From the NCBI RefSeq assembly GCF_000280495.2, contig NZ_CP018016.1:4154001-4218000 (forward strand): a stretch of DNA of 64,000 bases, given 5' to 3'. A program made the translations under genes and the position numbers. The stretch's first letter is position 1, and every line of letters begins with the position of its first letter. Source of the DNA: Kosakonia radicincitans DSM 16656. Lineage in GTDB: Bacteria > Pseudomonadota > Gammaproteobacteria > Enterobacterales > Enterobacteriaceae. The notes beneath the pieces are model-generated. The model did no database searches and was not told where the DNA came from. It worked only from the letters and a program-made list of their open reading frames with translations. Shown piece by piece: positions 9,117 to 17,668 of this stretch.

Positions 9117-10051
9117 AATTTGACCCTCGGATCCAGTGCCACGGTCAGCACATCGGCCAGCAGGTTGACGACCACGGTCGCCAGCGCAAACACCATCACC
9201 ACGCCCTGCACCACCATGTAGTCGCGGCTAAAAATCGCTTTCACCAGCAACTGGCCCAGCCCCGGAATGGCGAACACGCTCTCAATCACTACCGTGCTAC
9301 CAATCAGCCAGCCAATATTCACCGCCAGCAGGTTTAGCGTCGGCACCAGTGAGTTGGGCAACACGTGACGCCAGAAGATACGGTTTTCGCGCTGCCCCCG
9401 CGCCCTGGCCGCCACCACATAGTCACTGCTCATCTCCATCAGCAGGCTGGCGCGCAGGTTGCGAATCAATACCGCAGACAGCGCCAGCGCTACCGTCAGG
9501 CACGGCAGCACCATATGGTGCAGTTGGTCGGCAAAATCGCTACCGTAACCGGAGACCGGGAACCAACCGAGCACCACGCTAAAAATGATGATCATCATGA
9601 TGCCGAGCCAGAACGCCGGAAACCCTAACCCGGCGGTGGTGAACAGACGGATCAGTTGATCCGCCGCCCGCCCGCGCTGTCGCGCTGCCAGCGAAGCCAG
9701 CGGAACGGTGAGGATCACCGCCAGCAGCACACTGCCCAGCACCAGCCACAATGTTGGTTCGAGCCGCGAGTTAATCAGCTTCAGGGTATCGACGCGGTAG
9801 ACAATCGATTTGCCCAGCTCCCCCTGTAATAAATTGCGCAGAAAGTAGCCGTACTGCACCCATAACGGTTCATCGAGACCAAACTGCGCACGGATACGCG
9901 CCAGCGCCTCTGGCGTACTGCGTACGCCAAGCAGAATGCGCGCCGGATCGCCGGGGATTGCCCGTACCATCGCGAAGGTGATGATGCTGATCCCAAGCAG
10001 CACGGGCAGCAGTTGCAAGGGGCGAAATAACAGAAAACGGTAACGATGCAT
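9113..10051 (-). CDS. Peptide ABC transporter permease (DppB/OppB type), first gene of operon
   Basis: A 312-aa permease with the DppB-type N-terminus (LFRPLQLLPVLLGISIITF, MVRAIPGDPARILLG), six predicted transmembrane helices and the EAA loop AARARGQRENRIFWRHVLPN. A longer frame exists upstream, but the ATG at 10051 has a GGGAG Shine-Dalgarno 7 bases before it and gives the normal family start, so I prefer it. The operon order permease-permease-ATPase-ATPase-binding protein has the binding protein last. A lux-box-like inverted repeat lies 140 bp upstream of the start. Confidence 0.9.
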   Translation of the reverse strand: MHRYRFLLFRPLQLLPVLLGISIITFAMVRAIPGDPARILLGVRSTPEALARIRAQFGLDEPLWVQYGYFLRNLLQGELGKSIVYRVDTLKLINSRLEPTLWLVLGSVLLAVILTVPLASLAARQRGRAADQLIRLFTTAGLGFPAFWLGIMMIIIFSVVLGWFPVSGYGSDFADQLHHMVLPCLTVALALSAVLIRNLRASLLMEMSSDYVVAARARGQRENRIFWRHVLPNSLVPTLNLLAVNIGWLIGSTVVIESVFAIPGLGQLLVKAIFSRDYMVVQGVVMVFALATVVVNLLADVLTVALDPRVKL

Positions 10052-10190
10052 CAGCGAACTCCCATGGTGCATACGGTGGTGAAAGTTAAAAAATCGCTCC
10101 GCCGTAGTGCAGCCCTGCGTCATAAATTTGCGCCCGGTCAGCCTTAGCGGGCGTTTTCTTTACGCTAACGGCATCATTCAGGGCTGGGTA

Positions 10191-10208
10191 GTTAGCAAAA
10201 ATACTAGT
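10191..10208. promoter_or_regulatory. Lux-box-like inverted repeat upstream of the peptide transporter operon and luxR solo
   Basis: GTTAGCA-AAAA-TACTAGT. Read on the minus strand it is ACTAGTA-TTTT-TGCTAAC and aligns with the perfect repeat at 11074-11091 in 15 of 18 positions including the spacer. It is placed between the divergent importer operon and the LuxR solo gene, as expected of an operator for that regulator. Confidence 0.6.
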
Positions 10209-10318
10209 TTTACCTTTCTCGCAGGACGGCACCGGAATTGCATGCTTTGGCGAAGCCATGGGGAAATTGCACAAACCGTGCCCGTGGCATGGCACCGTTT
10301 ACCTTGGGGGAGTTCATT

Positions 10319-11071
10319 ATGCGCATTGATATCGAAAGCCCTGGTGCAACCAACGCCACCAGGCTTGAAGAGGCTTTTGCCGGGCTGTTTGCCCGGACGC
10401 AGGCGTTGGGTTTTGATGCGGTAATTTACGACTACACGCCGGTGCCGCGTTCGCTGGAAGGCGCGCTGATTACGCCATCGCTGCTGGAGATGCGCAATGT
10501 GCCGGATGATATGCGCAGGCTGTGGTGCGAGCGTGGCTACTATCAGGTCGATCCGGTTCAACATTTTGCGCTGGAGAGTTGCGCGCCGTTCGTCTGGTCT
10601 TATCAACGCCCGGATCGCAGCGCATTGCAGGGGCGACTGGATGAGAACGCGCAAGAAGTGACGCACTACATGCGCGATAACAATATGCCCTGCGGCGCCA
10701 CCGTGCCGCTGCATCTGCCCAATGGCGGTTTTGTCACGCTGACCGGAATTGTCACCGACCAGCGGGAAGAGCGGGATATCAGCGAAACACTGGCGCAGCT
10801 GACCTTTCTGGCGCACCGCTTCCAGGAGTCGGCGTTTCCGCTGTTTGACGCCTCAATGCTCACCTGCCGCCATGTCAAACTGAGCAACCGCGAGCGCGAA
10901 TGTCTGGCGTGGTCCGCCGAAGGGCTGACGGCGAAAGAGATTGCCCGCAAGCTGCACCGCTCAGTTGCGACTGTTACGCTGCATCTGAACACGGCGGCGA
11001 AAAAGCTCGGCGCGACCAACCGCGTGCAGGCAGTTGTCCGTGCGTTGCATTACCGTTTGCTGGACAGTTAA
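10319..11071 (+). CDS. LuxR solo of the plant-signal-responsive (PipR/OryR/PsoR) subfamily
   Basis: A 250-aa protein with an N-terminal autoinducer-binding domain (about 20-165) and a C-terminal LuxR helix-turn-helix (about 183-245: LSNRERECLAWSAEGLTAKE). Using Asp78-Pro79 (TraR Asp70-Pro71) and Trp93 (TraR Trp85) as anchors, TraR Trp57 is Met65 and TraR Tyr61 is Trp69. These two substitutions are the known hallmark of LuxR solos in plant-associated bacteria that answer plant compounds instead of acyl-homoserine lactones. Start set at ATG 10319, after GGGGGAG. No luxI is present. The pip gene downstream and the peptide importer upstream are the same neighbours as in the Pseudomonas PipR locus. 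Confidence 0.9.
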   Translation: MRIDIESPGATNATRLEEAFAGLFARTQALGFDAVIYDYTPVPRSLEGALITPSLLEMRNVPDDMRRLWCERGYYQVDPVQHFALESCAPFVWSYQRPDRSALQGRLDENAQEVTHYMRDNNMPCGATVPLHLPNGGFVTLTGIVTDQREERDISETLAQLTFLAHRFQESAFPLFDASMLTCRHVKLSNRERECLAWSAEGLTAKEIARKLHRSVATVTLHLNTAAKKLGATNRVQAVVRALHYRLLDS

Positions 11072-11073
11072 GA

Positions 11074-11091
11074 ACTAGCATTTTTGCTAGT
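11074..11091. promoter_or_regulatory. Perfect lux-box-like inverted repeat upstream of pip
   Basis: ACTAGCA-TTTT-TGCTAGT: perfect 7-bp arms with a 4-bp spacer, starting two bases after the stop codon of the LuxR solo gene and 64 bp before the pip start. The size and symmetry fit a LuxR-family operator, and a close variant lies at 10191-10208. Confidence 0.7.
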
Positions 11092-11155
11092 GTTCAGCGT
11101 AAGCAGTGACGTTCTAACCTGAAAGCCAGTTCACTTAACAGGGTAAACGTCACTC

Positions 11156-12049
11156 ATGTACACCATTCGAGAAGGCTATGTTCCCTTCCGGGGATATCAG
11201 ACCTGGTTTCGCATCTGCGGCGATCTACACAACGGTCAAACGCCGTTGGTGGTCGCGCATGGCGGCCCCGGCTGCACTCACGATTATGTTGATGCGTTCA
11301 AAGATATCGCCGAAACCGGGCGCGCCGTGATCCACTACGATCAATTGGGTAACGGACGTTCCACCCATCTGCCGGAGAAAAGCCCGGATTTCTGGCAGCC
11401 CTCGCTGTTTCTCGACGAACTGAATCATCTTCTCCAGGCGCTGGAGATTGCCGACAACTACGCGCTGCTGGGGCAATCCTGGGGCGGAATGCTGGCGGCA
11501 GAACATGCAGTCACCCAGCCGCAAGGGTTGAAAGCGATGATTATCGCCAACTCACCGGCATCAATGGCGCTGTGGCTGGAAGGTGCAGCGAAACTGCGCG
11601 CGCAGCTTCCGCCTGACGTCCAGCAGACGCTGCTGGCGCACGAAGCAGCGGGCACGCTGGACAGCGCGGAATACAAAGCGGCAAGCCAGGTGTTTTACCA
11701 GCGCCATGTCTGCCGTCTCTCCCCCTGGCCGCCGGAAGTACAGCGCACCTTTGATGCGATGGACGCCGATCCGACGGTGTACCACGCAATGAACGGCCCA
11801 ACAGAATTCCACGTGATCGGCAGCATGAAAGAGTGGACGATTATCGACCGTCTGCCGCAGGTGCGCGTTCCGACATTACTGATTTCCGGGCGCTATGACG
11901 AAGCCACGCCAGAAGTGGTGCAGCCGTTTATGGATCATATTACCGGGGCACAATGGGTGATTTTCGAATCCTCCAGCCATATGCCCCATGTCGAAGAGCG
12001 GTCGTTGTGCATGCAGACCGTCAGTGATTTTTTGGCGAAAACCTGTTGA
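11156..12049 (+). CDS. pip: Proline iminopeptidase (alpha/beta hydrolase, S33 family)
   Basis: A 297-aa alpha/beta hydrolase. The oxyanion motif HGGPGC (about residue 36), the nucleophile elbow GQSWGG (Ser about 107), the acid in SGRYDEAT and the catalytic histidine in [10 protein letters not shown] are all in place, as in proline iminopeptidases and tricorn-interacting F1-type aminopeptidases. Such enzymes release N-terminal proline or other residues from short peptides or amides. It follows the LuxR solo gene on the same strand and has the lux-box-like repeat in its promoter. In Xanthomonas (XccR) and Pseudomonas (PipR) the neighbouring pip is the main regulated target. Confidence 0.92.
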   Translation: MYTIREGYVPFRGYQTWFRICGDLHNGQTPLVVAHGGPGCTHDYVDAFKDIAETGRAVIHYDQLGNGRSTHLPEKSPDFWQPSLFLDELNHLLQALEIADNYALLGQSWGGMLAAEHAVTQPQGLKAMIIANSPASMALWLEGAAKLRAQLPPDVQQTLLAHEAAGTLDSAEYKAASQVFYQRHVCRLSPWPPEVQRTFDAMDADPTVYHAMNGPTEFHVIGSMKEWTIIDRLPQVRVPTLLISGRYDEATPEVVQPFMDHITGAQWVIFESSSHMPHVEERSLCMQTVSDFLAKTC

Positions 12050-12088
12050 TTCTCAGCCCACACCAGGTGGATTGTGTTTGTTGTTTTT

Positions 12089-12112
12089 AAGCGCCGGCCA
12101 GGCGCTTTTTTT
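12089..12112 (+). terminator. Rho-independent terminator after pip
   Basis: Stem AAGCGCC/GGCGCTT with a GGCCA loop followed by a run of T residues, 40 bp after the pip stop. Confidence 0.85.
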
Positions 12113-12139
12113 GTGCCTGCCAGCCAGCAACACCGTGCA

Positions 12140-12700
12140 TTAACGGCACATCGCGGGTGCGCTACCGGTACGCATCGCTGAATAGAGCGAACAGAGCGCC
12201 TGCAAGCTCTTGGTGCCGGTACGTTTCATCAGGCTGTTGCGCTGCACGCTGACGGTGGTCGGGCTGACGCCGCGTATCCGCGCGATATCCTCCACTGAAT
12301 GCCCGCGCAGCAGCAAGCGCATAATTTGCTGCTCGGCGCTGGTGAACTTAAAGGCGCCATGAATATAGCCGGGCTGCTGGTTTTGCTGACAAAGCAGGAT
12401 CATCACTTCCAGTGCCTGGCGCAGCTCATGTACGTGAACATCTTCTGCAAGGCAGAGTTTCACCAGCCCAGGGAAAAGTAGCGTCAGTGAATCGAAATGG
12501 CGTTCAGAGGAGATGAAAATAGAGTAATGCGGCGGCGGGCTGGAGAAAAACAGTGAATACATTTCCACGATATCCATTCCCGCGGTCACATATATTGCGG
12601 CGCCACCGCTGCGAAAACGGCTGCCTTTTTCTCTGCTCAGTTGCCTGAGTATTTTCTCAATACCGTAGATGAAAAGGCGATCCTTTCCATAGATTGTCAT
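12140..12700 (-). CDS. LuxR-type transcriptional regulator
   Basis: A 186-aa protein with a C-terminal LuxR-type helix-turn-helix at about residues 118-175 (FTSAEQQIMRLLLRGHSVED, then VSPTTVSVQRNSLMKRTG). The N-terminal 110 residues lack receiver signatures and contain a Cys pair region of unknown role, so the input is unknown. Start supported by GGAG 6 bases upstream. It sits between pip (convergent) and the kdgM/pectate lyase genes (divergent, with about 800 bp between), so it could regulate either group; the sequence does not decide. Confidence 0.8.
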   Translation of the reverse strand: MTIYGKDRLFIYGIEKILRQLSREKGSRFRSGGAAIYVTAGMDIVEMYSLFFSSPPPHYSIFISSERHFDSLTLLFPGLVKLCLAEDVHVHELRQALEVMILLCQQNQQPGYIHGAFKFTSAEQQIMRLLLRGHSVEDIARIRGVSPTTVSVQRNSLMKRTGTKSLQALCSLYSAMRTGSAPAMCR

Positions 12701-13502
12701 AGCGGCTCCAGAGGATAATTTTTATATTTTCCGCTCCGTTAACGGAGGCATGTTTTTTCCTGAGTGTTAGGGATACGTTAAGGCAGATCAAGCCTGGCTG
12801 ACTGTCTTGTTTAGCTTTCGTTTAGGTTGTTGATGACATCCCGTCTGGTTCTGCATTCCGCACTCTCCCTGTTGCGCTCAGTGTATTGCATTTTTCGTCA
12901 AATGTTCGCAATTTATTCCAGGAATAAATTTATTAACTTATTTATTTTCGATAGTAAATCAACAATACATCTCTTTATTCACCACCTCACTTAGAAAACT
13001 TATCTTGTTGTTTATAAATGATTTATTATAAATAGGAATATCTTTAATTCCATCATTTGAATAATTTTCAGTCTGTATTTAAATGTTTGATCTCAGCCTC
13101 AAAACATCATTTCAAATTGTGTAAAAGTGCGTTCCATATGATTAATTAAGATATGAAAACAACAAGATTAATGCACCCAATTAATCCTGATAATTTGGTT
13201 GATAACGTATTCTGTGTGGTGAATCCCCCTCAGCGGCGGGGTCATGCTGATATGAGGTTATCCTCAATGATGTTTCATTTTTATGGGCGAACTGGAGAGA
13301 TCGGCCTCCAGTTCACCGGGAGGCACCCGGCACCACACACCACATTACCGGCACAGTGATTATATTCGTCATAATTATTATGCCTGCTAATTATATCAAT
13401 TTTTATCAGCAGGGATTGTCACATTCCCTCTGAATTAAAACTATCTGCAATTTTTTTGCGGAGAACCTTCTGTACCTTTGGGTTAAAATAATAGGGGATA
13501 TT
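12701..13502. other. Long AT-rich intergenic region upstream of kdgM
   Basis: An 802-bp non-coding stretch, much more AT-rich than the flanking genes, between the LuxR-type gene and kdgM. It contains a candidate KdgR-like box (13098-13116). A 68-codon frame at 13153-13359 has no ribosome binding site of note and no recognisable domain, and I do not call it a gene. The length suggests extended regulation or a long leader for kdgM. Confidence 0.5.
13098..13116. promoter_or_regulatory. Candidate KdgR-like operator
   Basis: CTCAAAACATCATTTCAAA partly matches the KdgR palindrome (AATGAAACATTGTTTCATT), chiefly in the central AAACAT and TTTCA halves. KdgR represses pectin-catabolism genes in related bacteria. 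It is some 390 bp from the kdgM start, which is distant; low confidence. Confidence 0.25.
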
Positions 13503-14204
13503 ATGTTGCGCACGTTGTTATTAACTACCATACCGTTGTTCAGTATTGCGGCTCATGCGGTGACTTTTGATTATCGCCATGAAATAAATGACAGTGGCGG
13601 TAATAACCACAAAGATCGTTTATTAATGTCGCACCGCTTTGCAAATGGTTTTGGTTTATCGCTGGAAGGCAAATGGAAAGGCTCACAAAATAAAGACAAG
13701 GCGTATCACGAAACCGTCAGTAATGGTACGGAAGTGGTTGCCAGTTATGTTTATAAAATTAATCCGACCTTCCAGATTGAACCGGGTTTTTCACTGGACA
13801 GCAGTTCAACCTCGAACAACTATCGCCCGTATCTGCGCGGCAAGGTCAACTTCTCCAGTGATGTCGGAGCTACGCTGCGCTACCGCCCTTACTTTAAGCG
13901 CAACTCCAACAACATCGGCACCACAAAAGACACCAGCGAAAACGGCTACAACCTGACGGCTGTTATTTCGTGGAAACTGTTTAATGATTATCAGCTCGAC
14001 TACGAACTGGATTATAAACACGCGACGTCCGCTGGCGTGCTGATTGCCGATAATGAAAATTACGACTGGACGCATGATGTGAAATTAACCTACAAATTTG
14101 ATAAAAACTGGTCGCCGTATGTTGCGATTGGTAATGTATCCGGCAGTAAATATACAGATGAACGTCAAACTCGTTACCGCGTCGGTGTGAAATATAATTT
14201 CTGA
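13503..14204 (+). CDS. kdgM: KdgM-type oligogalacturonate porin
   Basis: A 233-aa outer-membrane protein with a 19-residue signal peptide (cleavage after AHA) followed by the KdgM pattern: VTFDYRHEINDSG, repeated short amphipathic strands, and the terminal RYRVGVKYNF with C-terminal phenylalanine. KdgM/NanC-family proteins are monomeric 12-stranded channels for acidic oligosaccharides. The next gene, 57 bp downstream on the same strand, is a secreted pectate lyase, so oligogalacturonate uptake is the likely function. The start is preceded by GGGGA. Confidence 0.9.
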   Translation: MLRTLLLTTIPLFSIAAHAVTFDYRHEINDSGGNNHKDRLLMSHRFANGFGLSLEGKWKGSQNKDKAYHETVSNGTEVVASYVYKINPTFQIEPGFSLDSSSTSNNYRPYLRGKVNFSSDVGATLRYRPYFKRNSNNIGTTKDTSENGYNLTAVISWKLFNDYQLDYELDYKHATSAGVLIADNENYDWTHDVKLTYKFDKNWSPYVAIGNVSGSKYTDERQTRYRVGVKYNF

Positions 14205-14261
14205 TAACCCGGATATAAATAAGGATTTCGGCAGAAATCCTTATTTTTAAAGAGGCGAATA

Positions 14262-15971
14262 ATGAAACTGTCAAAAATAACGCTGGCATTAACGATGTTG
14301 AGTACCTTCTCCTGCGCGGCCATTGCGCAGGAGAGCGCGCGCCTGAGCAGCGTCAAAGCCTTTGCCGACACGGTGATAACGAAGGCCGCCGCACAAAATC
14401 AGCCCAACGTGCCGTTACTGGCCGATGGCGTGGATCCGCGTACCGGCAAGCAGATGGAATGGATCTTCCCCGATGGGAAAACCGCAGTGCTGTCGAATTT
14501 TTCCGCGCAGCAGAACCTGATGCGCGTGCTGGTTGGGTTAAGTAATCTGAGCGGCGATGCAAAATACAAAAAACTGGCCGAAGAGAATGTTCGTTACTAT
14601 TTCCGCCATTACCAGGACAAGAGCGGGCTGCTGCTGTGGGGCGGACACCGCTTTATCGATCTCAACACGCTGCAACCGGAAGGGCCAAGCGAGAAAGAGA
14701 TGGTCCACGAACTGAAGAACGCCTACCCCTACTATGATTTGATGTTTACCGTCGATAAACCGGCGACCGAACGTTTTATCCGCGCATTCTGGAATGCACA
14801 TGTTTACGACTGGAAGATCCTGGAAACCAGCCGCCACGGGGAATACGGCAAAGTAATGGGCAAACTGTGGAACAGCGAGTTTGAACAACAGCCGCCGTTC
14901 TTTGCCACCAAAGGCCTGAGCTTTCTCAACGCGGGAAATGATCTGATCTACTCCGCCTCGCTGCTCTATCAACACGATGGTGACAAAGGCGCGCTCACCT
15001 GGGCAAAACGGCTGGCGGAACAGTATGTTCTGCCACGCGATAAAAAGACCGGGTTAGGCGTTTATCAGTTTACCCAGGCGTTAAAACGCGCCGAAACCAG
15101 CGACGACAGCGATACCAACTCAAAATATGGCGACCGCGCGCAGCGCCAGTTTGGCCCGGAGTTTGGCGCGGATGCACTGGAAGGCAATATGATGCTGAAA
15201 GGCCGTACCAGCACGCTCTATTCGGAAAACGCGCTGATGCAACTGGCGCTGGCGAAATCTCTCGGACACGACGGGGATGACATCAAAAAATGGACGCTGG
15301 ATGGCCTGAAAGCTTTCGCCAAATATGCCTATGACGCGAACAGCAACACCTTCCGTCCAATGCTGGCAAACGGCAGCGATTTGTCGGGTTATACCCTGAA
15401 ACGTGACGGCTACTACGGTAAAAAAGGCACCGTGCTGAAGCCTTATCCGGCAGGCAATGAATTCCTGCTCTCTTACGCCCGCGCCTGGACGCTGGAGCCG
15501 GATACAGAGATATGGAAAGTGGCGCGCGGGATTGCCCGTAGCCAGGGGTTGGGTGATATCGGCGAACCCGGCGGCAAAAACCACAAACTGGATCTCACCA
15601 CGCAAAACAGCGAGCCGTACGCCATCTTTGCGCTGATCGATCTGGCGCAGGCAACCGGCGATAAAAGCTACCTCACGCTGGCGGATAAAGTGGCGGACAA
15701 CATTATTGCCCACAAACGGCTGAATGGCTTTTTCGTCGATGATCAGCAGTATATCTACGCCAATATCGACAGTATCGCCCCTTATGCCTTGCTGGCGCTG
15801 GAAGCGGCGATGCGCGGTAAACCGGATGCGGTGGCTCCGTTCCTCAATGGCGCAGGGTTTACCGAAGGCGCATACCGGCTGGAGGATGGTACGGTGCGTT
15901 ACTCCACGCGCGACGATGAGTTGTTCAAACTCAAGCCGGGCGAGCAGTTAAAACCTAACGGTAAGAAGTGA
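14262..15971 (+). CDS. Periplasmic pectate lyase, polysaccharide lyase family 2 (PelP/PelW-like)
   Basis: A 569-aa PL2 pectate lyase. A Sec signal peptide (cleavage after AIA near residue 22) places it in the periplasm, like the endolytic PL2A enzymes of Yersinia and unlike the cytoplasmic PelW. Typical alpha/alpha-barrel blocks are present: LLLWGGHRFIDL, SFLNAGNDLIYSASLLYQHD, and YAIFALIDLAQATGDKSYL. PL2 lyases cleave polygalacturonate by metal-dependent beta-elimination. It forms a transcription unit with kdgM: the porin admits oligogalacturonides and the lyase shortens them. The start follows AGAGG, and a strong terminator closes the unit. Confidence 0.9.
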   Translation: MKLSKITLALTMLSTFSCAAIAQESARLSSVKAFADTVITKAAAQNQPNVPLLADGVDPRTGKQMEWIFPDGKTAVLSNFSAQQNLMRVLVGLSNLSGDAKYKKLAEENVRYYFRHYQDKSGLLLWGGHRFIDLNTLQPEGPSEKEMVHELKNAYPYYDLMFTVDKPATERFIRAFWNAHVYDWKILETSRHGEYGKVMGKLWNSEFEQQPPFFATKGLSFLNAGNDLIYSASLLYQHDGDKGALTWAKRLAEQYVLPRDKKTGLGVYQFTQALKRAETSDDSDTNSKYGDRAQRQFGPEFGADALEGNMMLKGRTSTLYSENALMQLALAKSLGHDGDDIKKWTLDGLKAFAKYAYDANSNTFRPMLANGSDLSGYTLKRDGYYGKKGTVLKPYPAGNEFLLSYARAWTLEPDTEIWKVARGIARSQGLGDIGEPGGKNHKLDLTTQNSEPYAIFALIDLAQATGDKSYLTLADKVADNIIAHKRLNGFFVDDQQYIYANIDSIAPYALLALEAAMRGKPDAVAPFLNGAGFTEGAYRLEDGTVRYSTRDDELFKLKPGEQLKPNGKK

Positions 15972-15978
15972 TTGAAAA

Positions 15979-16023
15979 GCCTCTCACTGCCAGCCAGTGA
16001 GAGGCCATGTTGTTGATTTTTTT
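15979..16023 (+). terminator. Terminator of the kdgM-pectate lyase unit
   Basis: Perfect 11-bp stem GCCTCTCACTG/CAGTGAGAGGC with a 5-nt loop, followed after a few bases by a T tract (16015-16023). Confidence 0.8.
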
Positions 16024-16201
16024 CCCCCTGAACAACCCGATAATAACCTGCACAATCCTGCCGCAAGCGCTGCGAAAAAGGGAAACAGATCTCCGGCGCA
16101 TAGCGGCCATATCCTGCTGATCGCACGGCACTTTGGGAAAATGACGAAAATATATCCCTGTGCTAGATTTTTCCTGTACCAATAATCAGGAGGAGTGGAG
16201 C

Positions 16202-16399
16202 ATGAAGTTCAATGATGAGCACACGGGACTCATTGGATTAGCCATTGGCGCAGCAGTAATTGGACTGGTTTCGGAGCGAAAGACAATTAACCGCGACAAC
16301 ATTATTCAGGAGATTGAACGGCAAGGCAGAAGCCGGGGTGATGGGGTTGAAGATGAGGTTTTTCTGGAAGCAGCGGAACTGGTACGCAAAGGCGTTTAG
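16202..16399 (+). CDS. Small protein of unknown function, weakly YmgB/AriR-like
   Basis: A 65-aa protein. I set the start at ATG 16202 because a strong AGGAGGAG motif lies just upstream; an in-frame upstream start lacks this. The N-terminal half is a hydrophobic helix (TGLIGLAIGAAVIGLV), the second half is charged (NRDNIIQEIE, then EVFLEAAELVRKG). The order of helices, with a short N-n-IIxxIE centre, recalls the YmgB/AriR/YcgZ connector family, but the resemblance is weak and I would not assign it. It is convergent with the flavin oxidoreductase gene and shares a bidirectional terminator with it. Confidence 0.6.
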   Translation: MKFNDEHTGLIGLAIGAAVIGLVSERKTINRDNIIQEIERQGRSRGDGVEDEVFLEAAELVRKGV

Positions 16400-16419
16400 C
16401 TCCGCTTAGCACTTTCAGG

Positions 16420-16450
16420 CAGGCGAGCCTGCTGCGGTCAGGCTCGCCTG
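16420..16450. terminator. Bidirectional hairpin terminator
   Basis: Perfect 12-bp stem CAGGCGAGCCTG/CAGGCTCGCCTG with a 7-nt loop, located between two convergent genes. Confidence 0.75.
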
Positions 16451-16456
16451 AATTGA

Positions 16457-17548
16457 TTATTTTACCGTGCCTTTCACGCCGTGCGGCTCCGCGCGACGAT
16501 ACTGCGGCGCAACATGCACCGCGCCGTGCAACGCTGCGGCGGCATGCCACGGCCAGCGCGGATCGTAAAGGGCACCGCGCGCCAGCGCAATCAGGTCCGC
16601 GTCCCCCTGTTGCAGAATCTCTTCTGCATGCTGAGGTTCCGTAATCAGCCCAACGGCGATCACCGGCATACTGGTCTGCTGACGCAGCGCTTTGGCGAAC
16701 GGCACCTGATACCCGGCGCTCACTTTAATGCTCTGCAACGGCGACAACCCGCCGCTGGAGACGTGAACATAATCGCCGCCCGCTGCTTCGATTTCCTTCG
16801 TCAGTACGATGGATTGCTCCAGATCCCAGCCGCCTTCTATCCAGTCGGTGGCAGAAATACGGATGCCGACCGCCACGGATGATGGCACGGCTTCACGCAC
16901 CGCGCTGAAAACTTCCAGCGTAAAACGCAGACGGTTTTCGAGGCTTCCGCCGTACTCGTCGGTACGCTGGTTGGAGAGCGGCGACAGGAACTGATGCAGC
17001 AGATAACCATGAGCGGCATGAATTTCGATCACCTCAATGCCCAGCGCCACGGCGCGGCGTGCGCTGTCGACAAAGCGCTGTTTGACGCGTTGCAGATCTT
17101 GCTGGCTCATTTCACGCGGCGGGCGTTCGCCCGGATCGTGCGGCACGGACGAAGCGGAGATCGTTTGCCAACCGCCCTCTTCCAGGCTGAGCTGTTTGCC
17201 GCCCAGCCATGGCGCGCTGACGGAGGCTTTACGTCCCGCATGGCCCAACTGGATGCCCATTTTTATCGGTGAATACTGGCGAATATCATCCAGCACCACG
17301 CGCAGCGCCTGCTGTGTCTCATCATCCCACAAGCCCAGATCCTGCGGTGAGATACGCCCTTCCGGCTCTACGGCGGTGGCTTCGATAATCAGTAACCCGG
17401 CCCCGGAAAGCGCCAGGTTGCCCAAATGAATGCGGTGCCAGGCAGTCGCTTTCCCCGCGTCGGCGGAATACTGACACATCGGAGCGATAACAATGCGGTT
17501 ATCCAGCGCAACGCTGCCCACGTTTGCTTGCGTAAATAATTGGCTCAT
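16457..17548 (-). CDS. NADH:flavin oxidoreductase / NADPH dehydrogenase (Old Yellow Enzyme family)
   Basis: A 363-aa OYE-like TIM-barrel enzyme of the YqjM/XenA class. Visible hallmarks: the start NRIVIAPMCQYSAD with Cys in the place typical of the thermophilic-like subclass, IQLGHAGRKAS, the substrate-binding HAAHGYLLHQFLSP, the SPLSNQRTDEYGGSLENR loop, and VAVGLITEPQ near the FMN phosphate. It reduces activated alkenes with FMN and NAD(P)H. Start supported by AAGGAGAAG. It is followed by a bidirectional terminator, so it appears monocistronic. Confidence 0.9.
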   Translation of the reverse strand: MSQLFTQANVGSVALDNRIVIAPMCQYSADAGKATAWHRIHLGNLALSGAGLLIIEATAVEPEGRISPQDLGLWDDETQQALRVVLDDIRQYSPIKMGIQLGHAGRKASVSAPWLGGKQLSLEEGGWQTISASSVPHDPGERPPREMSQQDLQRVKQRFVDSARRAVALGIEVIEIHAAHGYLLHQFLSPLSNQRTDEYGGSLENRLRFTLEVFSAVREAVPSSVAVGIRISATDWIEGGWDLEQSIVLTKEIEAAGGDYVHVSSGGLSPLQSIKVSAGYQVPFAKALRQQTSMPVIAVGLITEPQHAEEILQQGDADLIALARGALYDPRWPWHAAAALHGAVHVAPQYRRAEPHGVKGTVK

Positions 17549-17668
17549 TTCTTCTCCTTAAGTCCGGCTGAGACTCATGACTTTCTGCCTGCCGCGCGCG
17601 ATTGTCTTTGGCGGAACGTGCCGTTTGTTGGCTTTTGGTTTTCACAACATGATGAAATATTTCAACAT

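Noticed and set aside
4762..10051. Possibility that the ABC transporter is the housekeeping Dpp or Opp system
   Set aside because: The binding-protein gene is last in the operon, the context is the LuxR solo and pip, and the Dpp/Opp order (binding protein first) is different.
13153..13359. 68-codon frame upstream of kdgM
   Set aside because: No ribosome binding site, no domain, and situated in the probable regulatory region of kdgM.
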